Part shown: positions 43,864-53,297 of the stretch, in pieces
Position numbering within the stretch: the stretch's first letter is position 1
Layout: each line of letters opens with the position of its first letter
Source: Ardenticatenaceae bacterium
GTDB lineage: Bacteria > Chloroflexota > Anaerolineae > Promineifilales > Promineifilaceae
NCBI GenBank assembly: GCA_020634315.1
Contig: JACKBV010000015.1
Coordinates: forward strand, 1 to 64,000
Length of the DNA stretch: 64,000 nucleotides
Direction of reading: 5' to 3'
Position numbers and translations under genes: made by a program
Notes under the pieces: generated by a model
Told to the model about the DNA's origin: nothing
The model's database searches: none
Seen by the model: the letters and a program-made list of their open reading frames with translations, nothing else

Positions 43864-45393
43864 ATGTTACTTGCCAAAATTCTTGTCTTTGCCATCGTTT
43901 ACTTCATCATCATCCGCCCCATCTACGCCGCCTATGGCTTCACACGCCCGCCACGGCTGCGCGTCACCTATCGCACGCCAGTTGATTTCGCCCCGGAATA
44001 TGAAAACATAACCTTAACCAGCGCCGACAATACCCGCCTTTCCGCCTGGTATATCCCTTCCACAAATGGTGCCGCCATCTTGCTGCTGCATGGGCACAGC
44101 GGCAACCGCCTGGGAGCCATGTATCACGCCGAAAAGCTGGTAAGCGCCGGTTATGGCGTGTTGATGCCTGACCTGCGGCGGCATGGCAGCAGCGAAGGCA
44201 AGGTGTTTGGACGGGGTGAAGCGGAGCGGGACGATGTGTTAACGGCCGTTTCCTATCTCAGCAAACGGCCCGACATCAACCCCGGCGGCATCGGCATCTT
44301 TGGCATCTCCGTAGGCGGCACACTCGCGCTGCACGCAGCCGCCGCCACCGTCGCCATTCGCGCCGTCGCCGTCGATGGCCCCAGCCTGACAGCGATGGCC
44401 GACCTGCCCGCGCCGCAAGGCTGGCTCAATCGCCTCGTCAATTGGCCGCTGCAAGCATATTACATGGCTTTGCTCCAACGTTTTTACCGGAAACGGCCGC
44501 TTCCCCCCAACCTCAGCATCCTGCCCCACCTTTCCCAACCCAGCCTCTTCATCGCCACCGGAGAAGGCATGGAGGCACAGCTCACGCGCCGCTTTTACGA
44601 CGCTGCGCCCGACCCCAAACTGCTGTGGCTCATCCCGGAAAGCAGTCATGGGCAGGGCTGGCACGCCCGCCCCGACGCATATGGACAGGTGTTGGTCTCC
44701 TTTTTTGACCATACCTTGATGCACAAAGCGGATGGCGATTGGAGTATGCCAGATTTATCGACGATTGCCGCCACCCTGGAAACGGCCGTTCCCACCCCCA
44801 CCCCCGCTCCTGCCGTTTCCGAACACGGCAAAATCGCCTACGACGCCACCATCCCGCCGGGGCAAGCCAACGCCGTCGCCATGCTGCTGCTGCCCCTCAG
44901 CTTCATCCTTTTCGGCGGTGCCTTTTGGCTCGTCTGGCGCGATGAAATGACCCGGCAGCTAAGCAGCCCGCCGTCGCTGCTAAAGGCGCTGCTGCTTTTT
45001 GCATTAGCCATCCTTGTACACGAACTGCTGCACATTTTCGGCTTTCTCGTTGTGGGCAGAGCGCCGCGAACGGCCGTTAAAGTAGGTTTTAGCTGGAAAA
45101 TGATGGCTCCCTACGCCCATTGCAGCGCCCCCCTCTCAGTGAATGCCTACCGCGTCGCCATCGCCCTGCCAGGATTAATGCTTGGCCTCCTGCCGGGCAT
45201 CGTCGGCATCGCCATCGGCTCGCTGTGGTGGACACTCTTTGGCGTGCTCATGCTGATTGCCGCAGGCGGCGATCTCGCCGTCTTGCTGGCAGTGCGCCGT
45301 GTCCCACGCCGCGCACGCGTCCTCGATCACCCCACAGAAGCAGGGTGCCAGGTGTTGGGGGAAGAAGATGGGCCGTCAATCGCCAATCAGTGA
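43864..45393 (+). CDS. Alpha/beta hydrolase fused to a DUF3267 metallopeptidase-like domain
   Basis: 509 residues. Signal anchor 1-18. Residues 45-285 are an alpha/beta hydrolase: oxyanion HGHSGNR, nucleophile elbow GISVGG with Ser near 145, and a late SSHGQGW His. After a Pro/Ala linker, residues 340-495 form a membrane domain with zinc motif HELLH near 383 and tail DHPTEAGCQVLGE, the DUF3267 putative zincin pattern. The combination of serine hydrolase and intramembrane-type zincin in one chain is unusual. A TAGAAT box 6 bases before the ATG suggests a leaderless mRNA. The 3' end overlaps the amylase gene tail-to-tail by 7 bases. Confidence 0.75.
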   Translation: MLLAKILVFAIVYFIIIRPIYAAYGFTRPPRLRVTYRTPVDFAPEYENITLTSADNTRLSAWYIPSTNGAAILLLHGHSGNRLGAMYHAEKLVSAGYGVLMPDLRRHGSSEGKVFGRGEAERDDVLTAVSYLSKRPDINPGGIGIFGISVGGTLALHAAAATVAIRAVAVDGPSLTAMADLPAPQGWLNRLVNWPLQAYYMALLQRFYRKRPLPPNLSILPHLSQPSLFIATGEGMEAQLTRRFYDAAPDPKLLWLIPESSHGQGWHARPDAYGQVLVSFFDHTLMHKADGDWSMPDLSTIAATLETAVPTPTPAPAVSEHGKIAYDATIPPGQANAVAMLLLPLSFILFGGAFWLVWRDEMTRQLSSPPSLLKALLLFALAILVHELLHIFGFLVVGRAPRTAVKVGFSWKMMAPYAHCSAPLSVNAYRVAIALPGLMLGLLPGIVGIAIGSLWWTLFGVLMLIAAGGDLAVLLAVRRVPRRARVLDHPTEAGCQVLGEEDGPSIANQ

Positions 45394-47266
45394 GCCGTTA
45401 ACCAAAGCATCACGCCTTGCGCGACAGGCGGCAGCGGCAGTGCCCCATTAACGACCACAGCCTCTTGCCCGGTAAAGAACTCGACAAAACGCACGCCGTC
45501 GGCTATGCCGCCATTGGCAACAGGCAAAGGTGCAGCCGGGCGCGGCCGTTCCCCACGATGGGCAATGACAATGGCATAACTGGTGGCATCCTCGCGTTGG
45601 TAGGCGAAGGTGTCTGCCTCTAACAGCAGCAATTGGAAGCCGCCATTTTGCAAAACGGCCGTTTCTCGCCGCAGCTTAATCACATCCTTGTAAAACGCCA
45701 GCAAATCATGGTTCCAATCCGCCTCATCCCAGGGCATACACGCCCGCTGCGACAGCCCCGGCGTATCCGTCAGGCCAATCTCATCCCCATAGTAAATGCT
45801 GGGCACGCCGGGAAACGTCATCAGCACCGTCACCGCCAGGCGTTGCAGCGCCTCGTTTTCCCCAGCAGCGTGCGCACACGCGACGTGTCATGGCTGCCGA
45901 GCAAATTAAACTGCTGTAAGGCAGCCACCCAGGGAATCGCTGCCAGATGCTGCTGCCACGTTGTTGCCAATGCGGCCGTTGACCAGGGCACAGGCGACAC
46001 AATCTCCCCTTCCAGACCAATAGCGCCCATGTGCAGCCCACGCAGCCAATGCAGCAGGGGCAAACTAAACCCGGCATAATTCATGATGCCATCCCACTGC
46101 CCACCCTCTTGCATGCTTTCGGTGGCATCAAAGAAATTCTCGCCAATCAAATACGCGTCGGCGCGTGTCTCTTTTACAGCCTGGTAAATTCCTTCAGCCA
46201 AAACGCGGTTCATCTGCAACGCACCCTGGCGCCCAAGCATGTTGGCGACATCTACGCGCCAGCCATCAGCGGCAAAGGGGGGACGCAGCCATTGGCGAAA
46301 GGCGGCATCTTCGCCGACATACATGAGGCGGCGCAGTTCGGCACTGGTGTAATTGAGCTTGGGCAGCACCCAGGCCATCAGCCATTGCGCGTACTTGTCG
46401 GGATGTTCGTAGAAGGTAAAGAATTCCGCTTCCGCTGCGCCTATGTCTTGCCGCGCCGCCTGGAACCAGGGATGCCCATAGCCACAATGGTTGGGCACAA
46501 TGTCCAACAGGTAACGCATATTGCGTGCCGTCAATGCCTGCCGCAGCGCCGCCAATGCCTCATCACCGCCAAAGTGCGGGTCTACGTGGAAATAGTCGGC
46601 CACATCATATTTGTGGTTGGTGTAGGCGGTGAAGATGGGGTTTAGGTAAATGGCGTTGATGCCGAGGTCGGCCAGGTAATCGAGCCTGGCGGCAATGCCG
46701 GGCAAGTCGCCGCCATAAAAGGTGAAAGGATTGAAGGAATCGGCGGGCGGCGGCGCACCCCAGGGTAAGGTTTGCGGACGCATCCCGTGAAACTCGAAGT
46801 CGTCTGGCTGCGGGTTGAGGTGTGGGTCGCCGTTGTGGAAGCGGTCGGGGAAGATTTGGTAGAAAACGGCCGTTTTCACCCATGCTGGCCCCACATAATC
46901 TGCCAACAGGCGAAAATCCGTCCTGTCCAGCGGCACGTGTGCCGTTGGTCCGGCGGCTGTGTAAAACCAAACCCCATCCGCTGCTTGCAAGATGAAACGA
47001 TAATGGACGGTTGGCTGGTTGATTGCCAGGTCTGCTTCCCACCACTGCACAGGCGGGGAAACGGCCGTTTGCTGCATTGGCGTGATTAATTGCTCGCCAT
47101 CGGGAAACGTGCGCAGGTAAACGCGCTGCACGGGCGCATCATGCCGCAGGCGCAGGCGCACACGCACAACGTCGTTCAGCCTCGGCTGCAAATGAGACAC
47201 ATAATTTGCGGAGCCGTCGTGGTGAACGCTCCGCAGCCAATCGGGAAGGTGTGGTTGGGTTAACAT
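45387..47266 (-). pseudogene. Alpha-amylase family (neopullulanase/maltogenic type), one frameshift
   Basis: A GH13 enzyme of about 625 residues in two frames. N-terminal CBM34-like domain 1-120; FYQIFPDRFHNGDP near 135; LNPIFTAYTNHKYDVADY; catalytic Asp in GWRVDVANM near 335; Glu in YLIGENFFD near 370; Asp-His in LLGSHDTSRVRTLLG near 460. The first frame ends at 45830. The rest (PGVPSIYYGDEIGL and the beta-sandwich end) continues in another frame to 45387. Adding one G to the GGGG near 45862 restores GENEALQRLAV. A homopolymer deletion, so possibly a sequence error. Splits malto-oligosaccharides or cyclodextrins. Confidence 0.8.
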
Positions 47267-47299
47267 ATGTGCGACCCGGCGGAATTATACCTGCTGAGG

Positions 47300-50060
47300 A
47301 TGGCGAGCCTTCAAAATCCGGGGACTCCTGCCAGACCCTTGAGGGCGCCGGTTGTAATTGTACGCTGGCCAACGCCCGCACGGTTGTAATGGGACGCGGC
47401 CGTCGCCCACTCCCGCTGCTCCTGCGCCACAATGCCCAACTGGTGGTAGGTGGACTGGCTGTAGCGGTCATTGAATTCGATAGGGCGTTGTAATTGGCCG
47501 TCGCCCACTCCCGCTGCTCCTGCGCCACAATGCCCAACTGGTGGTGGTGGACGCCTGGCTGTAGCGGTAATAAATGGAGGGACCCGGGTTGTAATGGGTC
47601 GCCCACTCCCGCTGCTCCTGCGCCACAATGCCCAACTGGTGGTAGGTGGACGCCCTGCTGTAGCGGTCATTGAATTCGATTTTGAGGGCCAACGCACGGT
47701 TGTAATGGGACGCGGCTGTCGCCCACTCCGCTGCTCCTGCGCCACCCTGCCCAACTGGTGGTGAGATGGTGGCAGACCACAGTTGTCTAGTGAAATTGCT
47801 TCCAGCTGTGGAATCAATTGTAGGGCGATTTCATACGTTTGCCGGGCATCGTCATACAATTTGAGATCAAGATTATGATTGCCCAAATTAACAAAGAAAG
47901 ATCAAAAAAATCACCGCCGAGTTCGCTGGCAACAACTTCTGGCGGATACTGATCTTGCGCTGCCAGAATCAGTTCACAAATTGCTTTTTTTCTTCACGGA
48001 AGCCTTGCCTGGAACGCAAGTATTCTGCCGGGCTGCTGTAGATGTTCCAAAACGGTTGTTTCTGCGCCAGCGCCAGCCGGAGCGCAGTCATCAGGTTTTC
48101 ATATTCCAGGTTGATCAGCGCCTGGCCCAACTGCCGCTCCTGGGGCTGTTTGGACTCCATCAACTGCGCCAGTGCCGCACCCACACCGTCGTAGTGGGCA
48201 CGGAAGGCGCTCTCGGCAGCCACACGCAAGGGGCGCGGGAGACACCGGCCACAGCCTCTATGGGGCAGCCAGCCGCTGCCGCAAAAAAAGTACGGCAAAA
48301 TCGGCTGCAAGCGCAGGTAGCCCCCATTTCGTGCGGCGTCAGCAGCCCCCAGTGCAGCGCCTCAGTCAGCACCTCATTCCAGCGGTCATAGGGCAGGTCA
48401 GCCAGCGCGGGCTGTGCCCCCCAACTGCGCCGTGTACTGTGGGCAGCCAGCCCGCATTAAAAACGCCGGTAAATGGGGCCAGCAGGCCAGCAGCGCTTGT
48501 GCCTCGGTAGAGAGGTTGCTGTGGCTGTACTCAATGCAGCGCAGCAAGCTTTTCGTTTTGTCTTGCCACAAATCGCCACCCGCGGCGGCGTCAATGCCCG
48601 CTTCCGCCGCCAAAGGCAGCCAGCAGGTCGGCAGGGTCCTGGCGCGGGCGGGACGGTCGCCCCTAAGTTTGCCAACACAATTTCCAGGGCCAGCGGGTAG
48701 CCATCCAACAGCTTCAGCAGTTGGCGCAAAAGGGCCGTGCTGCGGATCGGCGGGCAGGTCGCTGCGTCCCAGGCGGCGCAAAATCTCTTGCGTCAAAGGC
48801 GCTGGCCGCTTCCCGGGTCTAATCCCGGCAGTTCGTAATGCGAGTTACCAGCTTGCCCCTAATGAGCCACTCCTCCGGCCCGCGCGACCCCAGCAGCACC
48901 AGCGTCTGGCCCCCGACCAGCGCCGCCAGGAAGTCACGCAAACGGCCCTGTTCCACCGCGTTCAGAGTGTGCTGGATAGCCAGGGCACCGCCAGTGATCG
49001 ACTCCAGGTTGTCCAGCGCCAGCAGATGGCGTTGGCTGCGCAGTGCCTGCACCAGCTTTTGCTGCTTGGCGGCAGCCGAGAGAGGGAGTAGGTACGGTCA
49101 TAGTCGGCCCCATACAGGTCACGGGCAATACCATCCAGAATTTGTTCCAGGGTATACGCCTTCTCGTCGCAGCCAAAGTAAAGACATGCGCCGCCAGGCA
49201 GGTGGTCTGCCACCATTCCAGCAAATGCTTGATGAGCGTAGTTTTACCTGTGCCGCCCATGCCCTGGATGAGCAAGATGTTGGTGGCAACGGCGGTAGAC
49301 GCGGCAACGGCGGTGGTGGCAACGAGGAGACGGGTTTCGATCTCCAAATGTCTACATCACGGCCAAAGAAGCATAGGTAGGGATGGGAGCACGGTAACGG
49401 CCGCTTTGCTGCGTCAGGTAGGCGTCTTCGGCGGCGGCACTGGGGAAATCGCTGATGGGCAGGGCCACCGGCTGGTTTTGGTAAACCACCGGCAGCAGCC
49501 AATCTTCGAGTTCGATGACCTGGTTATAGGCGGCGCGGCGCTCCTTCACATTGAGCAGTTCCAGGCGGGCGCGGCGGATGGCCTGGGAGAGCGGCAGCCC
49601 GCCAGCAGGTGTTGGTAAAGGTGGGTCATAAAGAGGACGGCAGCGCTGACGGTGACGGAGTAGCCCATGGCGGCAACGGCCGTTTGCACTCCGGCGGCCA
49701 TCAGGCGGCTGCCCAGGCTCGTCTCGCTCTCGCCCACCTGCATCCCCGACTGGCAGGCATTGAGGATGGCGATGGGAATCTGATGGCTTTGCAGCAGGGC
49801 GGCGATGACCTCGTCGGCCACCAGATCACGGCTGCCGGGCTGGTCACCGCTAAAAGAGAGGAAGGCACGCCAACCATCATAGGACTTGATTTCCGTCTGG
49901 CCGTACCCGCCTTTGAAGAGATGAGGGGAAACGCCGTTTCCAGCTTTTGGTACTGGTCAAAGGTGAGCAAACTGCCATGCACATCAAAATGGATAATGTG
50001 GTAATAACCATCGCCGTGACGGTCACGGCTGCGCTCCAGGTGGCGCACCAGGGCAGCGTA
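47300..50060 (-). pseudogene. Broken CHAT protease - STAND NTPase - TPR gene
   Basis: Reading down the minus strand through many frame changes: a CHAT caspase-like domain with His in YYHIIHFDVHG (near 49980) and Cys in AILNACQSGMQ (near 49755); a short linker; a P-loop NTPase with GMGGTGKTTL (near 49250) and Walker B LLALDNLES; further STAND helices; then TPR repeats (HQLGIVAQEQREWATA). No single frame covers more than about 130 residues. The CHAT N terminus is missing and the remnant begins directly at the 3' end of the hydrolase gene. The intact type is a caspase-like, often defence-associated, sensor. Decay or poor assembly are both possible. Confidence 0.75.
47360..47790. repeat. About four tandem TPR-coding repeats, period near 100 bases
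   Basis: Units share CGCCCACTCCCGCTGCTCCT-like and CCCAACTGGTGG segments and recur near 47405, 47500, 47597 and 47720. Each encodes one 34-residue TPR on the minus strand. Spacing varies by a few bases (hence different frames), so the array has small indels. The last unit lacks one C of CTCCCGC. Confidence 0.8.
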
Positions 50061-50105
50061 GCTGAACCGAAGTTATCCAGCACAATTTTGCCGGTCTCGG
50101 TCTCA

Positions 50106-52325
50106 TCAAACAAGAAACGCACCGCCACCAGGTGGGTGACATCCAGCGTCAGGGTTAACGGCCGTAAAATCCACCAACGGCAGCACAAACGACTGCCACA
50201 CCACTTCCGCCGTCGCTCCCCGGCTCAAAAAAGCAAGTTTCATCAACTGCGCGTCCAACTGCGGCTGCAAATAAGCGACATGGCTCAAGGGCAACACGGC
50301 CGTTTCCCCCTGCCCATCTTCCAGTTCAATGTGCAAATCAATGGGAGGACGCGGCGTATCCGCCGCCGCAATCGGGCCAGCGTCGGCCAACGAGAAGACC
50401 AGCGCTTGCTCGGCATGGAGGGTCAGTGTCGGCGGTAAGGTGATGGTGTAAACGGCCGTTTCCCCATCCGCCCGCTCCCGCCAGCCCAGCGTCACCGCGT
50501 GCGTCGCCAGGTCAGTTCCCTTTTGCTCCACATCCTCCTCACGCCAAACAGACAAGTAACGCCCACCCAAGCGCCCACCGGGCAGCGTCGTCGTCGTCAC
50601 GTCAATGTCCTCTTCAAAAGTCAGCACAAACTGCATGTGTGCATCCTCATAGCGCGTTAGATAAATGGTGTCCGGCAGCCAGGCCGCGCCGGGGCGATAA
50701 TCACGGAAAAAGTCACGGTAAACGGCCGTTTCATGCAATGTCGCCTCCAAAAACGCCGTCACAAAGACCTGCGCCGCCCGCTGCTGCTCCGTCTCTGGCA
50801 AAAGCTGCCCCCGGTTATAGAGCAAAATCCCCGGCGTCCAACGATCCGTATCCCCCCAAACCGTATTAAACTGGCCGTGATTTGCGCCATACACATACAC
50901 CGCCGCCTTAAACCAATCCCCGCCGCTAAAATGGACGCGGTCATATTGCTGCTGCCCCATAAACGTGGTCACATCCATGTCATGCGACCCTTGCAGCACC
51001 AAATAATGCACATCTTGCAGCGGCAGCGGCACATCGGCCGGTTTATACTGCCCATCAACAGGGGCAATGGCGATCACGGCACGAATGTCAAAATCATAAT
51101 TAAAGCGCATCGTGGCATAGTCCGGATAACGCGGCAGCCGGTTAAATGCAGCAGCAACGGCCACCGCCTCTCCCCCACGCGAATGGCCGATAAGGGCGAT
51201 GCGCGTCATGTCTATTTTGTGGTAGAAAGGGGAAACGGCCGTTTCCTGCCACGCACGCCACAACCGCAAATGCTCCAACAACAGCCAGCCACGCGCATCA
51301 TTTTCCTCGCTGAGCTTCTCCTGCCCCAGCCAATCAGCCACCGCCGAGCCATTGAGAAAATTTTCATCCACCGACACAACAATAAACCCACGGCTGGCTA
51401 ACAACTCGCCCAAATAAGCATAGCCAGGGTCAGAAAACTCATCCATGCTGTGATTGCCATGCACAACCAGCACCAGCGGAAACGGGCCATCGCCAAGCGG
51501 ATACCAGACACGGCCGTTGCGCGGCAGTTCCGTCTCCCCAAAGCCCCAATAAGCCGTGCGCAGCTTCGTCCAACCGGACAAAAACACATCGCCATTCACC
51601 GACGTTGTCACCACATCCACATCTGCGCCAAATTCAGGCCGATGCCTGTCGGTGCCGCTGCCATAGGTAAGCGTTTGCACGGTAAAAGGGCCAGTTTGCG
51701 CCGGATCGGGCAGCGTCGATGTCGCCTTGCCCTTTTCCTCCCAGGCCAACATGGCCGCATTGGGTGGCATCACCAGCGGTGCGCCGGGCCACAACAGCCA
51801 GCCGCCCAGCGCCAGCAGTCCGCCAACTCCCAACAGCAGCCCCAAAGCGCTGAGACGTGGATGAACGGCCGTTTCCCCCTGCCTCTGTCGCCACCACACA
51901 GTCACACCCGCCCCCACCAGTCCCGTCAGCAACAGCAGCAAAGGCATGAGCAAAGGCAGCGCCCGCTGCCCACCATTGGCAAACGTCGCCAGCAGCAGCA
52001 AAACGGCCGTGGCGATCCCCCATACGAACAGGCGCGGCCAACGCGCCAACCAGCGCAGCAGCAGCACGCCCACAGCACTAGCCAACGCAGTCGCCAGCGC
52101 CAACCCCAGCGCATACGCCGGCAAACTCCACCAGGCAAAACGCACAAAAGCGGGATAGGCCATGATGACAGCAAACAGCCACATCATCAACGCCATGCTT
52201 ATGCTGGCACCACGCAAAACGGCCGTTCCTGGGAGAAACGGCCGTAAACGATGCAGCAGCGCCCGCCATCGTTCACGCCAACCGCGTCGTATACTGTTGT
52301 GATTGTTACCAGAATCGGGTTGCAT
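50106..52325 (-). CDS. Multi-span membrane protein with alpha/beta hydrolase domain, 3' end frameshifted
   Basis: About 739 residues. Five hydrophobic spans in the first 190 residues precede an alpha/beta hydrolase of the PAF-acetylhydrolase/chlorophyllase type: VLVVHGNHSMDEF near 310, nucleophile GHSRGGEAVA near 405, HDMDVTTF and NHGQFN (Asp and His). A C-terminal beta-sandwich follows. The frame runs out in a non-homologous tail (NPDAGCHPPGG). The expected sandwich end (LTLDVTHLVAVRFLFDE, then GKIVLDNFG) is in another frame just downstream, to about 50060, where the CHAT remnant begins. Start 52325 overlaps the glpX end by 20 bases. Confidence 0.72.
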   Translation of the reverse strand: MQPDSGNNHNSIRRGWRERWRALLHRLRPFLPGTAVLRGASISMALMMWLFAVIMAYPAFVRFAWWSLPAYALGLALATALASAVGVLLLRWLARWPRLFVWGIATAVLLLLATFANGGQRALPLLMPLLLLLTGLVGAGVTVWWRQRQGETAVHPRLSALGLLLGVGGLLALGGWLLWPGAPLVMPPNAAMLAWEEKGKATSTLPDPAQTGPFTVQTLTYGSGTDRHRPEFGADVDVVTTSVNGDVFLSGWTKLRTAYWGFGETELPRNGRVWYPLGDGPFPLVLVVHGNHSMDEFSDPGYAYLGELLASRGFIVVSVDENFLNGSAVADWLGQEKLSEENDARGWLLLEHLRLWRAWQETAVSPFYHKIDMTRIALIGHSRGGEAVAVAAAFNRLPRYPDYATMRFNYDFDIRAVIAIAPVDGQYKPADVPLPLQDVHYLVLQGSHDMDVTTFMGQQQYDRVHFSGGDWFKAAVYVYGANHGQFNTVWGDTDRWTPGILLYNRGQLLPETEQQRAAQVFVTAFLEATLHETAVYRDFFRDYRPGAAWLPDTIYLTRYEDAHMQFVLTFEEDIDVTTTTLPGGRLGGRYLSVWREEDVEQKGTDLATHAVTLGWRERADGETAVYTITLPPTLTLHAEQALVFSLADAGPIAAADTPRPPIDLHIELEDGQGETAVLPLSHVAYLQPQLDAQLMKLAFLSRGATAEVVWQSFVLPLVDFTAVNPDAGCHPPGGGAFLV

Positions 52326-53280
52326 GTTCCGCACGAATAAAACGACGTGTCCCCGTCTCCGAACGCAGCAGCAGCGAATACGTCTCTGCATGAGAGCTGG
52401 AAAAGCGCACCGGAGCCATCAACACACTATTTGTGATGCCGGTCGCCGCAAAAAATATCTCGTCACTCTTCACCAACTGATCCGCCGACAAAATCGCGTC
52501 CATATCCAGCCCCGCTTGGCGCACAGCCGCCCGCTCCTCAGCATCTTGCGGCGACAGGCGTGCCAACATCGCCCCGCCCATTGCCTTCACCGCACAGGCA
52601 GCAATCACCCCCTGCGACGCCCCGCCAATGCCCATCAAAATATCCACGCCAGATTCCACCGTTGCCGCCAGCAACGCCCCCTCCGCATCCCCCTCATCAC
52701 GCAAAATAATCCGCGCACCGGCCGTGCGAATCTCTTCTATCAAATCCTGGTGGCGCGGCCGATCCAGCATAATCACGGTCATATCGCGTACCGCCTTCTT
52801 CTTCACCCGCGCAATTAGAGCCAACGTCCACGCGGCCGGCGCATCCATACACTCTGGCACCAGCGCCTCTGCCGCCTCCCGATCCACAACAATTTTTTCC
52901 ATGTAAATAGCCGGAACTGGCGACCACATCGAGCCACGCGGAGCCATGCCCACAACAGAAATCGCATTGGGCCGCCCTTTAATGACCAGGTCTGTGCCAT
53001 CAATCGGATCGACCACAACATCCAGCTCTGGCCCATTCCCTGTACCCACACTCGCCCCACTCTGCAAGCTGTAGGGAGTCCCCGTGCGCCCATCTTCGCC
53101 AATGACAACATGGCCGTTAATGTCCAATGTCCCTAAAGCGCTGGACATCGCCCGGCTGGCGGCACGATGCGCTTCTTCATAATTACCTGAACCCGTCCAA
53201 CGGGCAGCCGCCAGGGCCGTCGTTTCCGTTACCCGCACCAAATCCAGGCCAAAATTACGCGATGGGCTGTGTTGTTCCAT
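52306..53280 (-). CDS. glpX: Class II fructose-1,6-bisphosphatase
   Basis: 324 residues. Converts fructose 1,6-bisphosphate to fructose 6-phosphate in gluconeogenesis. LVRVTETTALAAARWTGSG near 12, metal site VVVDPIDGTDL near 85, GIGGASQGVIAACAVKAMGG near 205, and DMDAILSADQLVKSDEIFFAATGIT near 255 fit GlpX/FBP II. The usual GEGERDEAPML stretch is replaced by GEDGRTGTPYSL, a notable local divergence. AGGGAGAG precedes the ATG at 53280. It sits 17 bases after the SulP gene and overlaps the hydrolase start. Confidence 0.9.
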   Translation of the reverse strand: MEQHSPSRNFGLDLVRVTETTALAAARWTGSGNYEEAHRAASRAMSSALGTLDINGHVVIGEDGRTGTPYSLQSGASVGTGNGPELDVVVDPIDGTDLVIKGRPNAISVVGMAPRGSMWSPVPAIYMEKIVVDREAAEALVPECMDAPAAWTLALIARVKKKAVRDMTVIMLDRPRHQDLIEEIRTAGARIILRDEGDAEGALLAATVESGVDILMGIGGASQGVIAACAVKAMGGAMLARLSPQDAEERAAVRQAGLDMDAILSADQLVKSDEIFFAATGITNSVLMAPVRFSSSHAETYSLLLRSETGTRRFIRAEHATRFW

Positions 53281-53297
53281 GCCTCTCTCCCTTCTTC

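Noticed and set aside
45820..45880. Programmed ribosomal frameshift in the amylase
   Set aside because: The site lacks a classical slippery heptamer and downstream structure; a deleted G in a G-run explains it more simply.
47360..47790. CRISPR array
   Set aside because: Repeat period about 100 bases with no constant short repeat and spacer alternation; it encodes TPR units.
51450..52247. Long plus-strand open frame (265 codons)
   Set aside because: Antisense to the hydrolase gene; Gln/His/Arg/Pro-rich translation typical of the reverse of a Leu/Ala/Val membrane region.
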